In this document: piece after piece, positions 34,572 through 44,413 of the stretch | Layout: each line of letters starts with the position of its first letter | Position numbering within the stretch: position 1 is the stretch's first letter | Assembly (NCBI RefSeq): GCF_017741815.1 | Contig: NZ_JAGHMF010000015.1 | Location: 176,410-240,409, forward strand | Source of the DNA: Rhizobium sp. 16-488-2b | GTDB lineage: Bacteria > Pseudomonadota > Alphaproteobacteria > Rhizobiales > Rhizobiaceae | Length of the DNA stretch: 64,000 nt | Reading direction: 5' to 3' | The notes under the pieces: generated by a model | Seen by the model: the letters and a program-made list of their open reading frames with translations, nothing else | Database searches by the model: none | What the model was told of the DNA's origin: nothing | Position numbers and translations under genes: made by a program

Positions 34572-35582
34572 ATGGGTATGATGAAGACCGAAGCCCCCCT
34601 CGATGAAAAGGCGATCGTCGCCGCAGCAGAAAAAGCGCTTGCCGATATCGCCACAGTGAGGAGCGAGGTCGCCAAGGTGATCTTCGGCCAGGAAAGCGTC
34701 GTCGAAAACACGCTGCTCGCCGTTCTCTCGGGCGGCCACGCCCTGCTCGTCGGCGTCCCCGGCCTCGCCAAGACCAAGCTCGTCACCACGCTCGGCGAAG
34801 TGCTCGGCCTCGGCGCCAACCGCATCCAGTTCACACCCGACCTGATGCCATCCGATATCCTCGGCTCCGAAGTGATGGACCAGGACGAGACCGGCCGCCG
34901 CTCCTTCCGCTTCGTCAAGGGCCCCGTCTTTGCACAGTTGCTGATGGCCGACGAAATCAACCGCGCCTCGCCGCGCACCCAGTCGGCGCTGCTGCAGGCG
35001 ATGCAGGAGTACCACATCACCGTCGCCGGCCAGCGCTACGACCTGCCGACGCCCTTCCACGTTCTCGCCACCCAGAACCCGCTGGAGCAGGAAGGCACCT
35101 ATCCGCTTCCCGAGGCACAGCTCGACCGCTTCCTGCTGCAGGTCGACGTCAACTACCCCGAACTCGCCGCCGAGCGACAGATCCTTCTCGACACCACGGG
35201 TCTGGCCGAAACCAAGCCGCAGGCCGTGCTGAGCGCCGAGCGCCTGATCGAGATCCAGACGCTGATCCGCCAGATGCCCGTCAGCGACAAGGTGGTCGAC
35301 GGCATCCTGGCGCTCGTCCGTTCCGCCCGCCCCGGCCAGGGCAACGCCGCAACCGACAAGAACGTCGCCTGGGGCCCCGGCCCGCGCGCCGGCCAGGCGA
35401 TGATGCTGTGCGCCCGCGCCCGCGCGCTCTATGAAGGCCGCCTCGCCCCGTCCCTCGACGATGTCCACGCGCTGGCCGAACCCGTCCTGCAGCACCGCAT
35501 GGCACTGACCTTCGCCGCCCGCGCCGAAGGCATGTCGGTGCGCGATGTGATCGCCGGCCTGGTCAAGCAGGCCAAGGGCTAA
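34572..35582 (+). CDS. MoxR-family AAA+ ATPase
   Basis: 336 residues. Walker [11 protein letters not shown] (about residues 57-66), Walker [21 protein letters not shown] (LLMADEIN), sensor region [20 protein letters not shown] and the C-terminal lid domain. MoxR ATPases act as chaperones that mature or activate partner proteins, usually ones with von Willebrand A domains encoded next to them. First of four tightly spaced genes (22 bp gap, then GTGA overlap, then 1 bp). ATG at 34572, preceded by GGAGAG. Confidence 0.95.
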   Translation: MGMMKTEAPLDEKAIVAAAEKALADIATVRSEVAKVIFGQESVVENTLLAVLSGGHALLVGVPGLAKTKLVTTLGEVLGLGANRIQFTPDLMPSDILGSEVMDQDETGRRSFRFVKGPVFAQLLMADEINRASPRTQSALLQAMQEYHITVAGQRYDLPTPFHVLATQNPLEQEGTYPLPEAQLDRFLLQVDVNYPELAAERQILLDTTGLAETKPQAVLSAERLIEIQTLIRQMPVSDKVVDGILALVRSARPGQGNAATDKNVAWGPGPRAGQAMMLCARARALYEGRLAPSLDDVHALAEPVLQHRMALTFAARAEGMSVRDVIAGLVKQAKG

Positions 35583-35604
35583 GCTCAGGAAGGAAGCCTC
35601 ACGC

Positions 35605-36525
35605 GTGGCATCGATCGGACAGACCGTCACTCCGACCCCAGGCAGCGATGCCCTTGCACGTGCAAGGCAGCGCGCCAGCCTGCTGCCGGATTGCCTCGTC
35701 GAGGCCAAGCGTATCGCCAACACCGTGATCGCCGGCTGGCACGGCCGTCGCAAACGTGGGATCGGCGAGAATTTCTGGCAGTTCCGACCCTATAGCGAAG
35801 GCGAAAGTCTGGCGCGCATCGACTGGCGCCGCTCGGCCCGCGACGACCACACCTATATCCGCGACCGCGAATGGGAAGCGGCCCACACCATCTGGCTCTG
35901 GGCCGACATGTCACCGTCGATGATGTACAAGTCGACCTTCGGCAGCGTCTCCAAGGAAAGCCGCGCGCTCGTCATCATGCTGGCGCTCGCCGAAATCCTC
36001 GCCCGCTCTGGTGAACGCGTCGGCTGCCCCGGCGTGATGGAACCGATCTCCGCCCGCAATGCCGCCGAACGCCTGGCCGTCGCGCTGATGCACGCGCCGC
36101 TCACCGGCGGCCTGCCGGATACCGCCATGATCCGCGGCTCGAGCGACCTCGTGCTGATCGGCGATTTCCTCGACGACGCCGAGGCCGTGATGGCCCGCAT
36201 CGGCCCGCTCGCCCGCCGTGGCCTGCGCGGCCATGTCATCGAGGTGGCCGATCCCGCCGAGGAGCTTTTTCCCTATACCGGCCGCACCGAGTTCACCGAT
36301 CCCGAGACCGGCTCGAAGCTCACCTCCGGCCGTGCCGAAAACATCCGCGACGCCTATACACGCGCCTATCTCGGCCGCCGCGATGGTCTTGGCCAGAGCC
36401 TGCGCCACCTCGGCTGGACCTTCATCAGCCATCGCACCGATCACCTCGCCTCCGAGGCGCTGGTCGCCGTCCACATGCATCTGTCCGGCATGCCAGGCAG
36501 GGCAACGCATGGAGGCCAGCTGTGA
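35605..36525 (+). CDS. DUF58 / VWA-like protein, MoxR partner
   Basis: 306 residues from GTG 35605 (GGAAGGA upstream). DUF58 core: [22 protein letters not shown] (quoted in parts: [17 protein letters not shown]), followed by a degenerate von Willebrand A fold starting [11 protein letters not shown], where DMSPS takes the place of a DxSxS metal site, and [11 protein letters not shown]. No membrane helix. Such proteins are the usual partners of MoxR ATPases. Overlaps the next gene by four bases. Confidence 0.93.
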   Translation: MASIGQTVTPTPGSDALARARQRASLLPDCLVEAKRIANTVIAGWHGRRKRGIGENFWQFRPYSEGESLARIDWRRSARDDHTYIRDREWEAAHTIWLWADMSPSMMYKSTFGSVSKESRALVIMLALAEILARSGERVGCPGVMEPISARNAAERLAVALMHAPLTGGLPDTAMIRGSSDLVLIGDFLDDAEAVMARIGPLARRGLRGHVIEVADPAEELFPYTGRTEFTDPETGSKLTSGRAENIRDAYTRAYLGRRDGLGQSLRHLGWTFISHRTDHLASEALVAVHMHLSGMPGRATHGGQL

Positions 36526-39332
36526 ACGCGCTTCCCTTCGCCTTTGCCTATCCGGCCATTCTCGGCGCCCTTGTGGCGCTTCCCGTCATCTGGTGGCTGC
36601 TGCGCCTGACCCCGCCGCGCCCGAAGACGGAAGTCTTCCCGCCGCTGCGCATCCTCGCCACCGTTTTGAAGCGCGAGGAAACGCCGGCGCAGAGCCCCTG
36701 GTGGCTGACGCTACTGCGCATGTTGCTCGCCGCAGCCGTCATCCTCGCCATCGCCGATCCCGTCTTCAACCCGCGCACCAGCTCGATCGCCTCCGGCGGC
36801 CCGCTCGTGCTCTTCGTCGATAATGGCTGGGCGACCGCGCCCGACTGGGAACGCCGCGTGCAGACAGCCGAGGCGCTGATCGACGACGCCGATAGCGCTG
36901 GCCTGCCCGTCTCCATCACCTTCACCGCCGATCCAAGCAACGATGCCGTCGCCGGCACCGCCGCCGTCGCCCGCGAAAAACTGCGCGCCGCCGAGCCGCA
37001 GCCGCTCGTCCCCGACCGCCAGCGCGCCTTCGAGGCGCTGCGTGCGGCGCTGAACGGCGTGCATCCCGGCACGCTCGCCTTCCTGACCGACGGCGCCGCC
37101 GCAAACGACAATGACGCCACCGTGCGCCAACTCTCCGACCTGCAGCCCGGCCAGCTGCGCCTGATCGCCGGCGACGCCGCGCAGACGGTGGCAATCACAG
37201 GCGCCAACAACGCCGCCGATGCCATGACCGTCACCGCGACCCGCCTAGACGGCGCCTCGGCCGCCACGCTGCCGCTGACCGCCCAGGACGCGCAGGGCCG
37301 CGCCATCGCATCCGGCTCCGTCTCCTTCCAGCCCGGCCAGTCCGTCGCCTCAGGCTCGATCACCGCCCCCTTCGAGATGCGCAACGACTTCGCGCGGCTC
37401 AGCATCGACAACCAGTCAACGGCGGGCGCAGTGCATCTTCTCGACGACGGCTTCAAGCGCCGCCGCGTCGTGCTTCTGTCCGGCGAGGCAAGCGACAGCT
37501 TCCAGCCGCTGCTGTCGCCGCTCTATTATATCCAGCGCGCCCTGCAGCCCTATGCCGACCTGATCGAGCCGAACGCGCCCGATCTCGCCACCTCCATTCC
37601 CGATCTCCTGGCGCAGAACCCCTCGGTCATCGTCATGGCCGATATCGGCCGTCTGCCGCAGGAGACCTATGATCCGCTGCAGCGCTGGATCAACAACGGC
37701 GGAACGCTCATCCGCTTCGCCGGCCCGCGCCTCGCCGCCGCGCCCGCCGATGATCCGCTGGTGCCGGTCACGCTTCGCCAGGGCGAACGCGCGCTCGGCG
37801 GCGCGCTCTCCTGGGCCGAGCCGCAGCAGCTGGCAGAGTTCCCCAATTTCGGCCCCTTCGCCGGCATGGCGCGCCCGACAGACGTCACCGTCAAGCGCCA
37901 GGTGCTGGCCGAGCCGACACCGGATCTGGCCGAACGCACATGGGCAAGCCTTGCCGACGGCACGCCGCTGGTGACAATGAAGCCGATGACATCAGGCCGC
38001 ATCGTGCTCTTCCACGTCAGCGCCGAGGCCACTTGGTCCGATCTGCCGATCTCAGGCAACTTCGTCGAGATGCTGCGCCGTCTCGTGCAACTGTCGCGCT
38101 CCGGCGGCGTCACCTCGCAATCGGGCGGCGCCACCACCGCCGAAGCGCTGCCGCCCTTCCGGCTCCTGACCGCCAAGGGCGCGCTCACCACCGAGACCGG
38201 CGCGGCGCGTCCGCTGATCCCCAACGCCAAGGCCGCCCCCGTGGCCAGCTTCGAAAATCCGCCGGGCCTCTATGGTTCCGAGGAAGGGTTCACCGCCTTG
38301 AACGTCCTGCCCGCAAACGCCGAACTCAAACCCCTCGATGCCTCGGGCGTGACGCTGGTGCGCGAAGGCCTGATCGGCGGCGAGACGTGGTCGGCCAAGC
38401 CCTCGCTCTTCCTCATCGCCTTCCTGCTCCTGCTTGCCGACAGCCTGATCGTCATGTTCATGAGCGGCGCCTTCTCGCGCCTGCGCCCGGCCTCCCGCAC
38501 GGCCGCGATGATCGCGGTCGCCGTCACCGCCGCCTTCCTGGTACAGCCCGGCCAGTCGCGCGCGGATGACAGCAAGCCCGGCGACGAGCAGATCTTCCAG
38601 CGGCTCGACAACACTCACCTCGCCTATGTCGTCACCGGCGAGGCCGAGGTCGATCGCATCTCCGAGCGCGGCCTCGAGGGCCTGACGGAATATCTTACCT
38701 TCCGCACCACGCTCGAACCCGCCGCCCCCGTCGGCCTCGACCTGACCAAGGACGAGCTCTCCTTCTATCCGATCATCTACTGGCCGATTTCCGCCACCGC
38801 GCCCATGCCGTCTGCCGCCTCGATCAACCGCATCGACGCCTATATGCGCGCCGGCGGCACCGTGCTCTTCGACACTCGCGACCAGTTCAGCGCGCTCGAC
38901 AACAGCGGCGGCAGCAGCGCCAATGGCGAACGCCTGCAGCAGATCCTCGCCAATCTCGACATACCGCCGCTGGAGCCGGTCCCCTCCGACCATGTGCTGA
39001 CCAAGTCCTTCTATCTTCTGTCGAGCTTCCCCGGCCGCTATGCCGGCAGCCCGCTCTGGATCGAGGCGCGCCAGGACAATCGCTCCAACAACGCCAAGTC
39101 TGCGGCAACCGCCGATGGCGTCTCGCCGATCCTGATCACGGGCAATGATTTCGCCGGTGCATGGGCCGTGGACGACAATGGCGTGCCGCTGCTGCCGACC
39201 GTGCCCCCTGACGAGGCGCAGCGCGAATACGCCTATCGCAGCGGCGTCAACATCATGATGTATATGCTCACAGGCAACTACAAGACCGACCAGGTCCACA
39301 TCCCCGCCCTCCTCGAACGGCTGGGGCAGTGA
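36522..39332 (+). CDS. DUF4159-containing membrane protein with BatA-like N-terminus
   Basis: 936 residues from GTG 36522 (GGAGG upstream), coupled to the DUF58 gene by a GTGA overlap. N-terminal aerotolerance-type region with two helices (about 10-26 and 60-78; LGALVALPVIWWLLRLTPP), then a large VWA-like extracytoplasmic part beginning LVLFVDNGWATAPDW, a helix near residues 625-645 (LFLIAFLLLLADSLIVMFM), a further short hydrophobic segment and a C-terminal DUF4159 domain (FYPIIYWPISATAPMP ... GGTVLFDTRDQ). DUF4159 resembles an inactive amidotransferase-type fold. Role unknown; probably part of an envelope complex matured by the MoxR ATPase. Confidence 0.88.
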   Translation: MNALPFAFAYPAILGALVALPVIWWLLRLTPPRPKTEVFPPLRILATVLKREETPAQSPWWLTLLRMLLAAAVILAIADPVFNPRTSSIASGGPLVLFVDNGWATAPDWERRVQTAEALIDDADSAGLPVSITFTADPSNDAVAGTAAVAREKLRAAEPQPLVPDRQRAFEALRAALNGVHPGTLAFLTDGAAANDNDATVRQLSDLQPGQLRLIAGDAAQTVAITGANNAADAMTVTATRLDGASAATLPLTAQDAQGRAIASGSVSFQPGQSVASGSITAPFEMRNDFARLSIDNQSTAGAVHLLDDGFKRRRVVLLSGEASDSFQPLLSPLYYIQRALQPYADLIEPNAPDLATSIPDLLAQNPSVIVMADIGRLPQETYDPLQRWINNGGTLIRFAGPRLAAAPADDPLVPVTLRQGERALGGALSWAEPQQLAEFPNFGPFAGMARPTDVTVKRQVLAEPTPDLAERTWASLADGTPLVTMKPMTSGRIVLFHVSAEATWSDLPISGNFVEMLRRLVQLSRSGGVTSQSGGATTAEALPPFRLLTAKGALTTETGAARPLIPNAKAAPVASFENPPGLYGSEEGFTALNVLPANAELKPLDASGVTLVREGLIGGETWSAKPSLFLIAFLLLLADSLIVMFMSGAFSRLRPASRTAAMIAVAVTAAFLVQPGQSRADDSKPGDEQIFQRLDNTHLAYVVTGEAEVDRISERGLEGLTEYLTFRTTLEPAAPVGLDLTKDELSFYPIIYWPISATAPMPSAASINRIDAYMRAGGTVLFDTRDQFSALDNSGGSSANGERLQQILANLDIPPLEPVPSDHVLTKSFYLLSSFPGRYAGSPLWIEARQDNRSNNAKSAATADGVSPILITGNDFAGAWAVDDNGVPLLPTVPPDEAQREYAYRSGVNIMMYMLTGNYKTDQVHIPALLERLGQ

Positions 39333-39333
39333 C

Positions 39334-41403
39334 ATGACGGTTGATTTCGCGCCCTTCATTCCCTGGCCGCTGCTTGCGGCCCTGACCGTCATCGTCGTCG
39401 CCATCGCAGCACTCGCCATCTTCCGGGGCGTTCGCGGCGCCTGGATCCGCACTGTAGCAGCGCTGGCGCTTTTGGCAGCGCTCGCCAACCCGCTGCTGAT
39501 GCAGGAAGACCGCGAGCAGCTCTCGACGGTCGTCCCCGTCATCGTCGACCGCAGCCAGAGCCAGCAGACGCCTGAGCGCATCAAGATGACCGACGACGCG
39601 CTGGCGGCGCTGAAGGACCGCCTCGCCCGCTTCCCGAATGTCGAGCCGCGCTATGTCGACGCCACCGAGCCGGAAGATTCCGACGCCCCCTCGACGCGCC
39701 TCTTCAACACGTTGTCTGCCGCCGTCGCCGACGTGCCGCCCGCTCGCATCGGCGGCGCCATCATGCTCACCGACGGCCAGATCCACGACGTGCCCGGCGT
39801 CAACCAGGCGCTCGGCTTCGACGCTCCAATCCACGGGCTGATCACGGGCAAGGCCAACGAATTCGACCGCCGCATCGAGGTCATCAAGGCGCCGCGCTTC
39901 GGCATCGTCAACGAGGAGCAGCAACTGGTGTTGCGCGTCTTCGACGACGGCCCGAGCCCCGGCGGCACCGCCGACGTGACGGTGAAGCTCAACGGCAACG
40001 AGATCGCCACGCTGCAGGCAACGCCCGGCCGCGATACGCCCTTCTCCTTCAAGGTCGAGCGCGGCGGCAGCAACGTGCTGGAATTTTCCGTCGCCGCCCT
40101 TCCCGGCGAAGTCACGCAAGCCAACAACCGCGCCGTCCACGTCATCGACGGCATCCGCGAGAACCTGCGCGTGCTCCTGGTCTCCGGCGAACCGCATGCC
40201 GGCGAGCGCGCCTGGCGCAACCTGTTGAAATCCGACGCCTCCGTCGATCTCGTCCACTTCACCATCCTGCGCCCGCCGGAAAAGCAGGACGGCACGCCGA
40301 TCAACGAGCTGTCGCTGATCGCGTTTCCGACTCGCGAGCTGTTCGTCGACAAGATCAAGGACTTCGACCTGATCATCTTCGACCGCTACCAGCATCGCGG
40401 CGTGCTGCCGATCCTCTATTACGATTACATCGCCCAATATGTCGAAAACGGCGGCGCGCTTCTGATCGCCGCAGGCCCCGAGCATGCCGGCCCGGATTCG
40501 ATCGCGCTGACGCCGCTCTCCTCGGTTCTCCCCGCCGCCCCGACCGGCCAGATGGTCGAAAAGGCCTTCTATCCGCGCCTCTCCGACGAGGGCAAGAAGC
40601 ACCCTGTCACCCGTGGCCTCGATGGCTCTACCGACGAGCCGCCGCATTGGGGCCGCTGGTTCCGCTCGGTCGGCGTCGAGCCGCCACAGGGCGAGACCGT
40701 CATGGTCGGCGCAGACAACAATCCGCTCCTGGTGCTGAACCGCGCCGGCCAGGGCCGCGTCGCCATGCTCCTGTCCGATCAGGGCTGGCTTTGGGCCCGT
40801 GGCTTCGAGGGTGGCGGCCCGCACGTCTCGCTCTATCGCCGCGTCGCCCACTGGCTGATGAAGGAACCGGCGCTGGAAGAAGAAGCGCTGACCGCCCGCG
40901 CCTCCGGCCGCACGCTCGAAATCACCCGCCAGACCATCGGCGACAATCCCGGCAACGCCACCGTGCGCTATCCCTCCGGCAAGACCGAGACGCTCCCGCT
41001 CGTCCAGTCCGAGCCCGGCCTCTTCAAGGCCGAGAAGCGCATGGACGAAATCGGCCTCTTCGAGATCCGCAACGGCGAAATGAGCACGCTCGTCCATGTC
41101 GGCGCCGTCGATGCGCCGGAGTTCAAGGCGATGATCTCCACACCTGATGTGCTGAAGCCGATATCGGACAAGACCAGGGGCCTCGTCGCCCGTGTGTCGG
41201 ACACCGACGGCAACGTCGAGATCCCGCCGATCCTGCCGGTGCGCGGCCAGATCCGCGTCGCCGACGACGACCGCATGCAGATCCGCCTGACCAACGAGAC
41301 GGTGCTGAAGGGCATCAACACGCTGCCGCTCTTCGCGGGCTTCGCCGGCGTCGGCATCCTGCTGCTCGCCTTCGGCGCCATGTGGTGGCGCGAGGGCCGC
41401 TAG
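39334..41403 (+). CDS. Large membrane protein with amidotransferase-like fold, MoxR operon
   Basis: 689 residues, starting 1 bp after the DUF4159 gene. Two N-terminal helices (about 9-29 and 37-53), a long extracytoplasmic region with a VWA-like start (VVPVIVDRSQSQQTPER), a beta-sandwich segment, a class-I-amidotransferase-like region (DLIIFDRYQHRGVLP, GGALLIAAGPEHAG, without an obvious catalytic Cys) and a C-terminal anchor helix (LFAGFAGVGILLLAFGAMWW). The pattern is that of uncharacterised MoxR-operon proteins in alphaproteobacteria. Probably forms a periplasmic complex with the DUF4159 protein; no enzymatic activity can be claimed. Confidence 0.85.
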   Translation: MTVDFAPFIPWPLLAALTVIVVAIAALAIFRGVRGAWIRTVAALALLAALANPLLMQEDREQLSTVVPVIVDRSQSQQTPERIKMTDDALAALKDRLARFPNVEPRYVDATEPEDSDAPSTRLFNTLSAAVADVPPARIGGAIMLTDGQIHDVPGVNQALGFDAPIHGLITGKANEFDRRIEVIKAPRFGIVNEEQQLVLRVFDDGPSPGGTADVTVKLNGNEIATLQATPGRDTPFSFKVERGGSNVLEFSVAALPGEVTQANNRAVHVIDGIRENLRVLLVSGEPHAGERAWRNLLKSDASVDLVHFTILRPPEKQDGTPINELSLIAFPTRELFVDKIKDFDLIIFDRYQHRGVLPILYYDYIAQYVENGGALLIAAGPEHAGPDSIALTPLSSVLPAAPTGQMVEKAFYPRLSDEGKKHPVTRGLDGSTDEPPHWGRWFRSVGVEPPQGETVMVGADNNPLLVLNRAGQGRVAMLLSDQGWLWARGFEGGGPHVSLYRRVAHWLMKEPALEEEALTARASGRTLEITRQTIGDNPGNATVRYPSGKTETLPLVQSEPGLFKAEKRMDEIGLFEIRNGEMSTLVHVGAVDAPEFKAMISTPDVLKPISDKTRGLVARVSDTDGNVEIPPILPVRGQIRVADDDRMQIRLTNETVLKGINTLPLFAGFAGVGILLLAFGAMWWREGR

Positions 41404-41407
41404 AGCG

Positions 41408-41848
41408 ATGCCGCAACTCGAACTGACCGCCACCCCCTCCCCCGATGACCTCGCGGTCATCGGCGAGACCCTCACCGCCTTCAACCACGCCGACGTCGGC
41501 CCAGCCGATCGCCAGACGCTGGCGGTGCTCATCCGCAACGAGGAGGGATCAGTGATCGGCGGCCTCTCCGGCTACACCGCCTGGGGTTGGCTCTTCACCC
41601 AGCTGCTCTTCATCCCCGAAAACCAACGCGGCACCGGCCTCGCCGGTCGGCTTCTGACAATGGCCGAAGAGGAAGCCGCCAATCGCGGCTGCCACGGCGC
41701 CTGGATCGACACCTTCAGCCCGCACGCGCTCAAAGCCTATCTGAAACAGGGATACGAAATCTTCGGCGAACTGCCGGAATTCCCGAAGGGCCGCACGCGG
41801 ACGTTTCTGCGCAAGGCGCTGACGCCTTCTGATACTGGCGCCGGATAG
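41408..41848 (+). CDS. GNAT-family N-acetyltransferase
   Basis: 146 residues. GNAT motifs: GGLSGYTAWGWLFTQLLFIPENQRGTGLAGRLL (quoted in parts: LFIPENQRGTGLAGRLL, the CoA-binding loop) and the C-terminal YLKQGYEIFGELPEFPKG, the last resembling the GNATs whose C-terminus reads GYexfGelpdyP. Starts 4 bp after the MoxR-operon membrane protein gene, so it is likely co-transcribed though unrelated in function. Substrate unknown. Confidence 0.9.
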   Translation: MPQLELTATPSPDDLAVIGETLTAFNHADVGPADRQTLAVLIRNEEGSVIGGLSGYTAWGWLFTQLLFIPENQRGTGLAGRLLTMAEEEAANRGCHGAWIDTFSPHALKAYLKQGYEIFGELPEFPKGRTRTFLRKALTPSDTGAG

Positions 41849-41866
41849 CGGAGCCTGTCGCTCGCC

Positions 41867-42265
41867 TTAGAGATGAGCGATCTTGGCCTCGACCTCGGTC
41901 AGTCGCGACTGAACTTCTTCCGCGATGCGAGATGCGTGCGATGCATCGCGCAAGGCTGTGAGCACCTCATTGTACTGCCCCACCACGTCGATCTGGGTTC
42001 GCTTGAGGTCGTTGGCGCGGTCGTCAAGCAGCCTTTCGGTCTCCTAAAGCCGAGCGGAGATCGCCTCCAACCGTCCTGAAGTCTCGCTCTGATGCCCGAG
42101 CGCAAGCTCATGCAGGCTGTTCATTTTGCGATTGAGCTTGGAGATTTCTGTCTCGACGGTGCTGAACTTGTCGATAGCGGCTTCGACCATGCCCAAGGTC
42201 CGTTTCTGACCATTGAACATGGCTTCCATCATCGCCAGCATTTTTGCCGTCTCGCTATCGCTCAC
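41867..42265 (-). pseudogene. Coiled-coil protein gene interrupted by one in-frame amber codon
   Basis: From GTG 42265 (GAAGGA nine bases upstream) the frame runs 73 codons to TAG at 42044-42046 and then continues open, in the same frame, for 58 more codons to TAA at 41867-41869. Both halves have the same coiled-coil character: before the stop, TVETEISKLNRKMNSLHELA and GRLEAISARL; after it, ETERLLDDRANDLKRTQ and EVQSRLTEVEAKIAHL. One C-to-T change (CAG, Gln, to TAG) would explain the break. Either a recent nonsense mutation, a sequencing error, or read-through. Function unknown. The track of similar heptads across the stop is what I see; the intact ancestor is inferred. Confidence 0.72.
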
Positions 42266-42332
42266 GCGCGTCGATCCTTCTGCCTTATTCAATATGGCAT
42301 TACGGCATGCAAAGAACAAGGAAGCGACCCCC

Positions 42333-43646
42333 TCAGGCGATTGACGCCTGTCGCGTCTCCGAATCGATCGCCACCGCCGCCAGCGCCGAGATCACGAGGA
42401 AGCCGGCGAAGAGGCCGATCGCAACGCCGAGCCCTTCGGAGACGACAAGCGCCATCAGCGACGGCGCGAGAAGACCGCCAAGTCGCGCGACGGCACCCGC
42501 CGTACCCATGCCGGTCGCCCGTATCGCGGTCGGGTAGAGTTCCGGCGTATAGGCATAGAGCGCACCCCATGTCCCCAGCAGCGCGAAGCTCATGATCAGC
42601 AGCGACGCACCGACCATGATATCGACGCTGGAGACGACGAACAGCAGGCAGCCCGCCGCCGATAGAAGGCAGAAGGCGATCAGCGTCGGCTTGCGGCCCC
42701 AGGCCTCGACGCCATAGGCGGCGAGCGCATAGCCGGGGATCTGCGCCAGCGCCACGAAAACCAGGAAGCCGTAACCTCTGACGAAGCCGAAGCCATCGCC
42801 CGCAAGCTTCGCCGGCATCCAGGTGAAAACGCCGTAATAGGACACAGAAACGAGGAACCAGATCGCCAGGATCATGACGGTGCGACGGCGAAGCGCGCCC
42901 GAAAACACGCCTTCGGAGGCCGCGTGCGACGGCGGCACCAGCTCGTCCTCGGCACCGAGAACAGGCTTGCCGTTCGCAGCGAGCACCCGGTTGATCGTCG
43001 TCTTCGCCTCCTCGCCACGCCCGCCGCGCAAGAGATAGAGCGGCGATTCCGGCACGAACAGGCGCAGGCCGAGCCCGAGTATGGCAGGCACCGCCGTCAC
43101 CGCGAAGATGTAGCGCCAGGCATCCTGAACACCCGCGACACTGGCAGCCCACGCCGCAAGCGCGACGATCAGCGTCCCGATCGCCCAAAAACCCTCCAGC
43201 GCCACCAGCCAGCGGCCACGGCTTTTCGACGGCAGGAACTCCGCCATCATCGCATAATCCACCGGCAGCGTGCCACCGACGGCCACACCGGTGAGAAAGC
43301 GCAGGACAAGCAGGATGGTGAAACTCGGCGCGAAAACCGACAGCGCCCCGAACACTGCGTCGCAAGCAACAGTGAGCAGCAGCACATTGCGCCGCCCGAC
43401 CTTGTCGGCCAGCCGGCCGAAGGCGTAGGCACCGATCAGCATACCGAGGAAGAACAGCGTTCCCGTCTGCAGCGCCTGCGGCACCGTCAACCCGAAGCTC
43501 GCGGCGATCGAGGCGGCGGTAAAGCCGACCGCCAGCACCTGCATCGCATCCGCCGTCCAGACGAGACCGAAAATGCCGAGAAGCCGCCGTTGAAACGGTC
43601 CGGTCCCCGCGCGATCCAGCGCCTCGTCGATTGAAATGCGACCCAT
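42333..43646 (-). CDS. Major facilitator superfamily transporter, sugar/organic-acid porter type
   Basis: 437 residues, ATG 43646 with GAGGGGGA upstream. Twelve predicted helices with the MFS signatures GRLADKVGRRNVLLL (loop 2-3), RFLTGVAVGGTLPVDYAMMAEFLP (quoted in parts: RFLTGVAVGG), VPESPLYLL after helix 6, and YTPELYPTAIRATGMG after helix 10. The PESPxxL and PELYPT motifs place it with the sugar porter/aromatic-acid/niacin-type group. Substrate unknown. No regulator gene is attached; a GNAT gene lies upstream on the same strand. Confidence 0.9.
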   Translation of the reverse strand: MGRISIDEALDRAGTGPFQRRLLGIFGLVWTADAMQVLAVGFTAASIAASFGLTVPQALQTGTLFFLGMLIGAYAFGRLADKVGRRNVLLLTVACDAVFGALSVFAPSFTILLVLRFLTGVAVGGTLPVDYAMMAEFLPSKSRGRWLVALEGFWAIGTLIVALAAWAASVAGVQDAWRYIFAVTAVPAILGLGLRLFVPESPLYLLRGGRGEEAKTTINRVLAANGKPVLGAEDELVPPSHAASEGVFSGALRRRTVMILAIWFLVSVSYYGVFTWMPAKLAGDGFGFVRGYGFLVFVALAQIPGYALAAYGVEAWGRKPTLIAFCLLSAAGCLLFVVSSVDIMVGASLLIMSFALLGTWGALYAYTPELYPTAIRATGMGTAGAVARLGGLLAPSLMALVVSEGLGVAIGLFAGFLVISALAAVAIDSETRQASIA

Positions 43647-43719
43647 GCCTTGTCCCCCTCAAGCATCTGAAAGATCACCAAAACCGGCGACCCCGTCATA
43701 GCTCAATAGAACAGATGGC

Positions 43720-44220
43720 TTATTTGCGCCAGCCGATCGTGCCCTTCAGCCGGCCATGCACGTCATCGCCCAGCGGCACGACAAGCACCCGGCCCGGATC
43801 GACCGGTCCCGGAAAGGTCAGCGCGTTATAGGCGACTTTCTCGAAGCCGAGCGGCCCGTAATAGGGCGGATCGCCAACGAGGATGACGGCCTCGGAGCCC
43901 TTGCGCTTGGCCGCTTCCACCGCGATCCGCACCAGTTCCCGGCCGATGCCGCGGTTCTTGTGTGAAGGGCGAACGGCAAGCGGGCCGAGCAGATGGCCGG
44001 GCACGTCGCCGGCCATCACGGGTGTCATGCGGACGGATGCGATCGTCTCGCCGTCATCGGCGCAGATGAAGGACAGCGACAGGTCGTGCGGCCCCTGCTC
44101 GCGGATGCGGGCGGCGGCGCGGGTGTGCCGGCCCGGGCCGAAAGCTTCTTCGTTGATGTGTTCGATAGCGGCGTCGTGCGACGCGTCCTCAGTGAGGTAG
44201 ACCAGATCGTGCTTGTGCAT
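43720..44220 (-). CDS. GNAT-family N-acetyltransferase, YhbS-like
   Basis: 166 residues from ATG 44220 (MHKHDLVYLTED); an in-frame ATG further up at 44265 has no site. Motifs: LLGPLAVRPSHKNRGIGRELV (quoted: AVRPSHKNRGIGRELV, CoA loop), VILVGDPPYYGPLGFEKV in the C-terminal half, as in the YhbS/COG3153 subgroup. Substrate unknown. The 190 bp upstream up to the AraC-type gene shows no recognised feature beyond a small imperfect hairpin. Confidence 0.9.
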   Translation of the reverse strand: MHKHDLVYLTEDASHDAAIEHINEEAFGPGRHTRAAARIREQGPHDLSLSFICADDGETIASVRMTPVMAGDVPGHLLGPLAVRPSHKNRGIGRELVRIAVEAAKRKGSEAVILVGDPPYYGPLGFEKVAYNALTFPGPVDPGRVLVVPLGDDVHGRLKGTIGWRK

Positions 44221-44413
44221 GAAGAGACAGAAACCGGATAGACAAAATGATGGGTTCTCGAACACGCCCTTGGGCGTTCGGGAGCATCAGCGTCGTCGCA
44301 GGGTTCTGTATGCGCACATCAAATCGGGTTCCTGAAATCGTGAAAAGGCCGATAGCAGGAAAAAAATCGGTCGTCTATGGGAAAAGATTGCCGCCCCCGC
44401 CCCGGAATGAAAC

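Noticed and set aside
39268..41538. 756-residue antisense open frame opposite the MoxR-operon membrane protein
   Set aside because: Overlaps a well-supported gene entirely and starts and ends inside neighbours; composition is that of an antisense shadow, not a protein.
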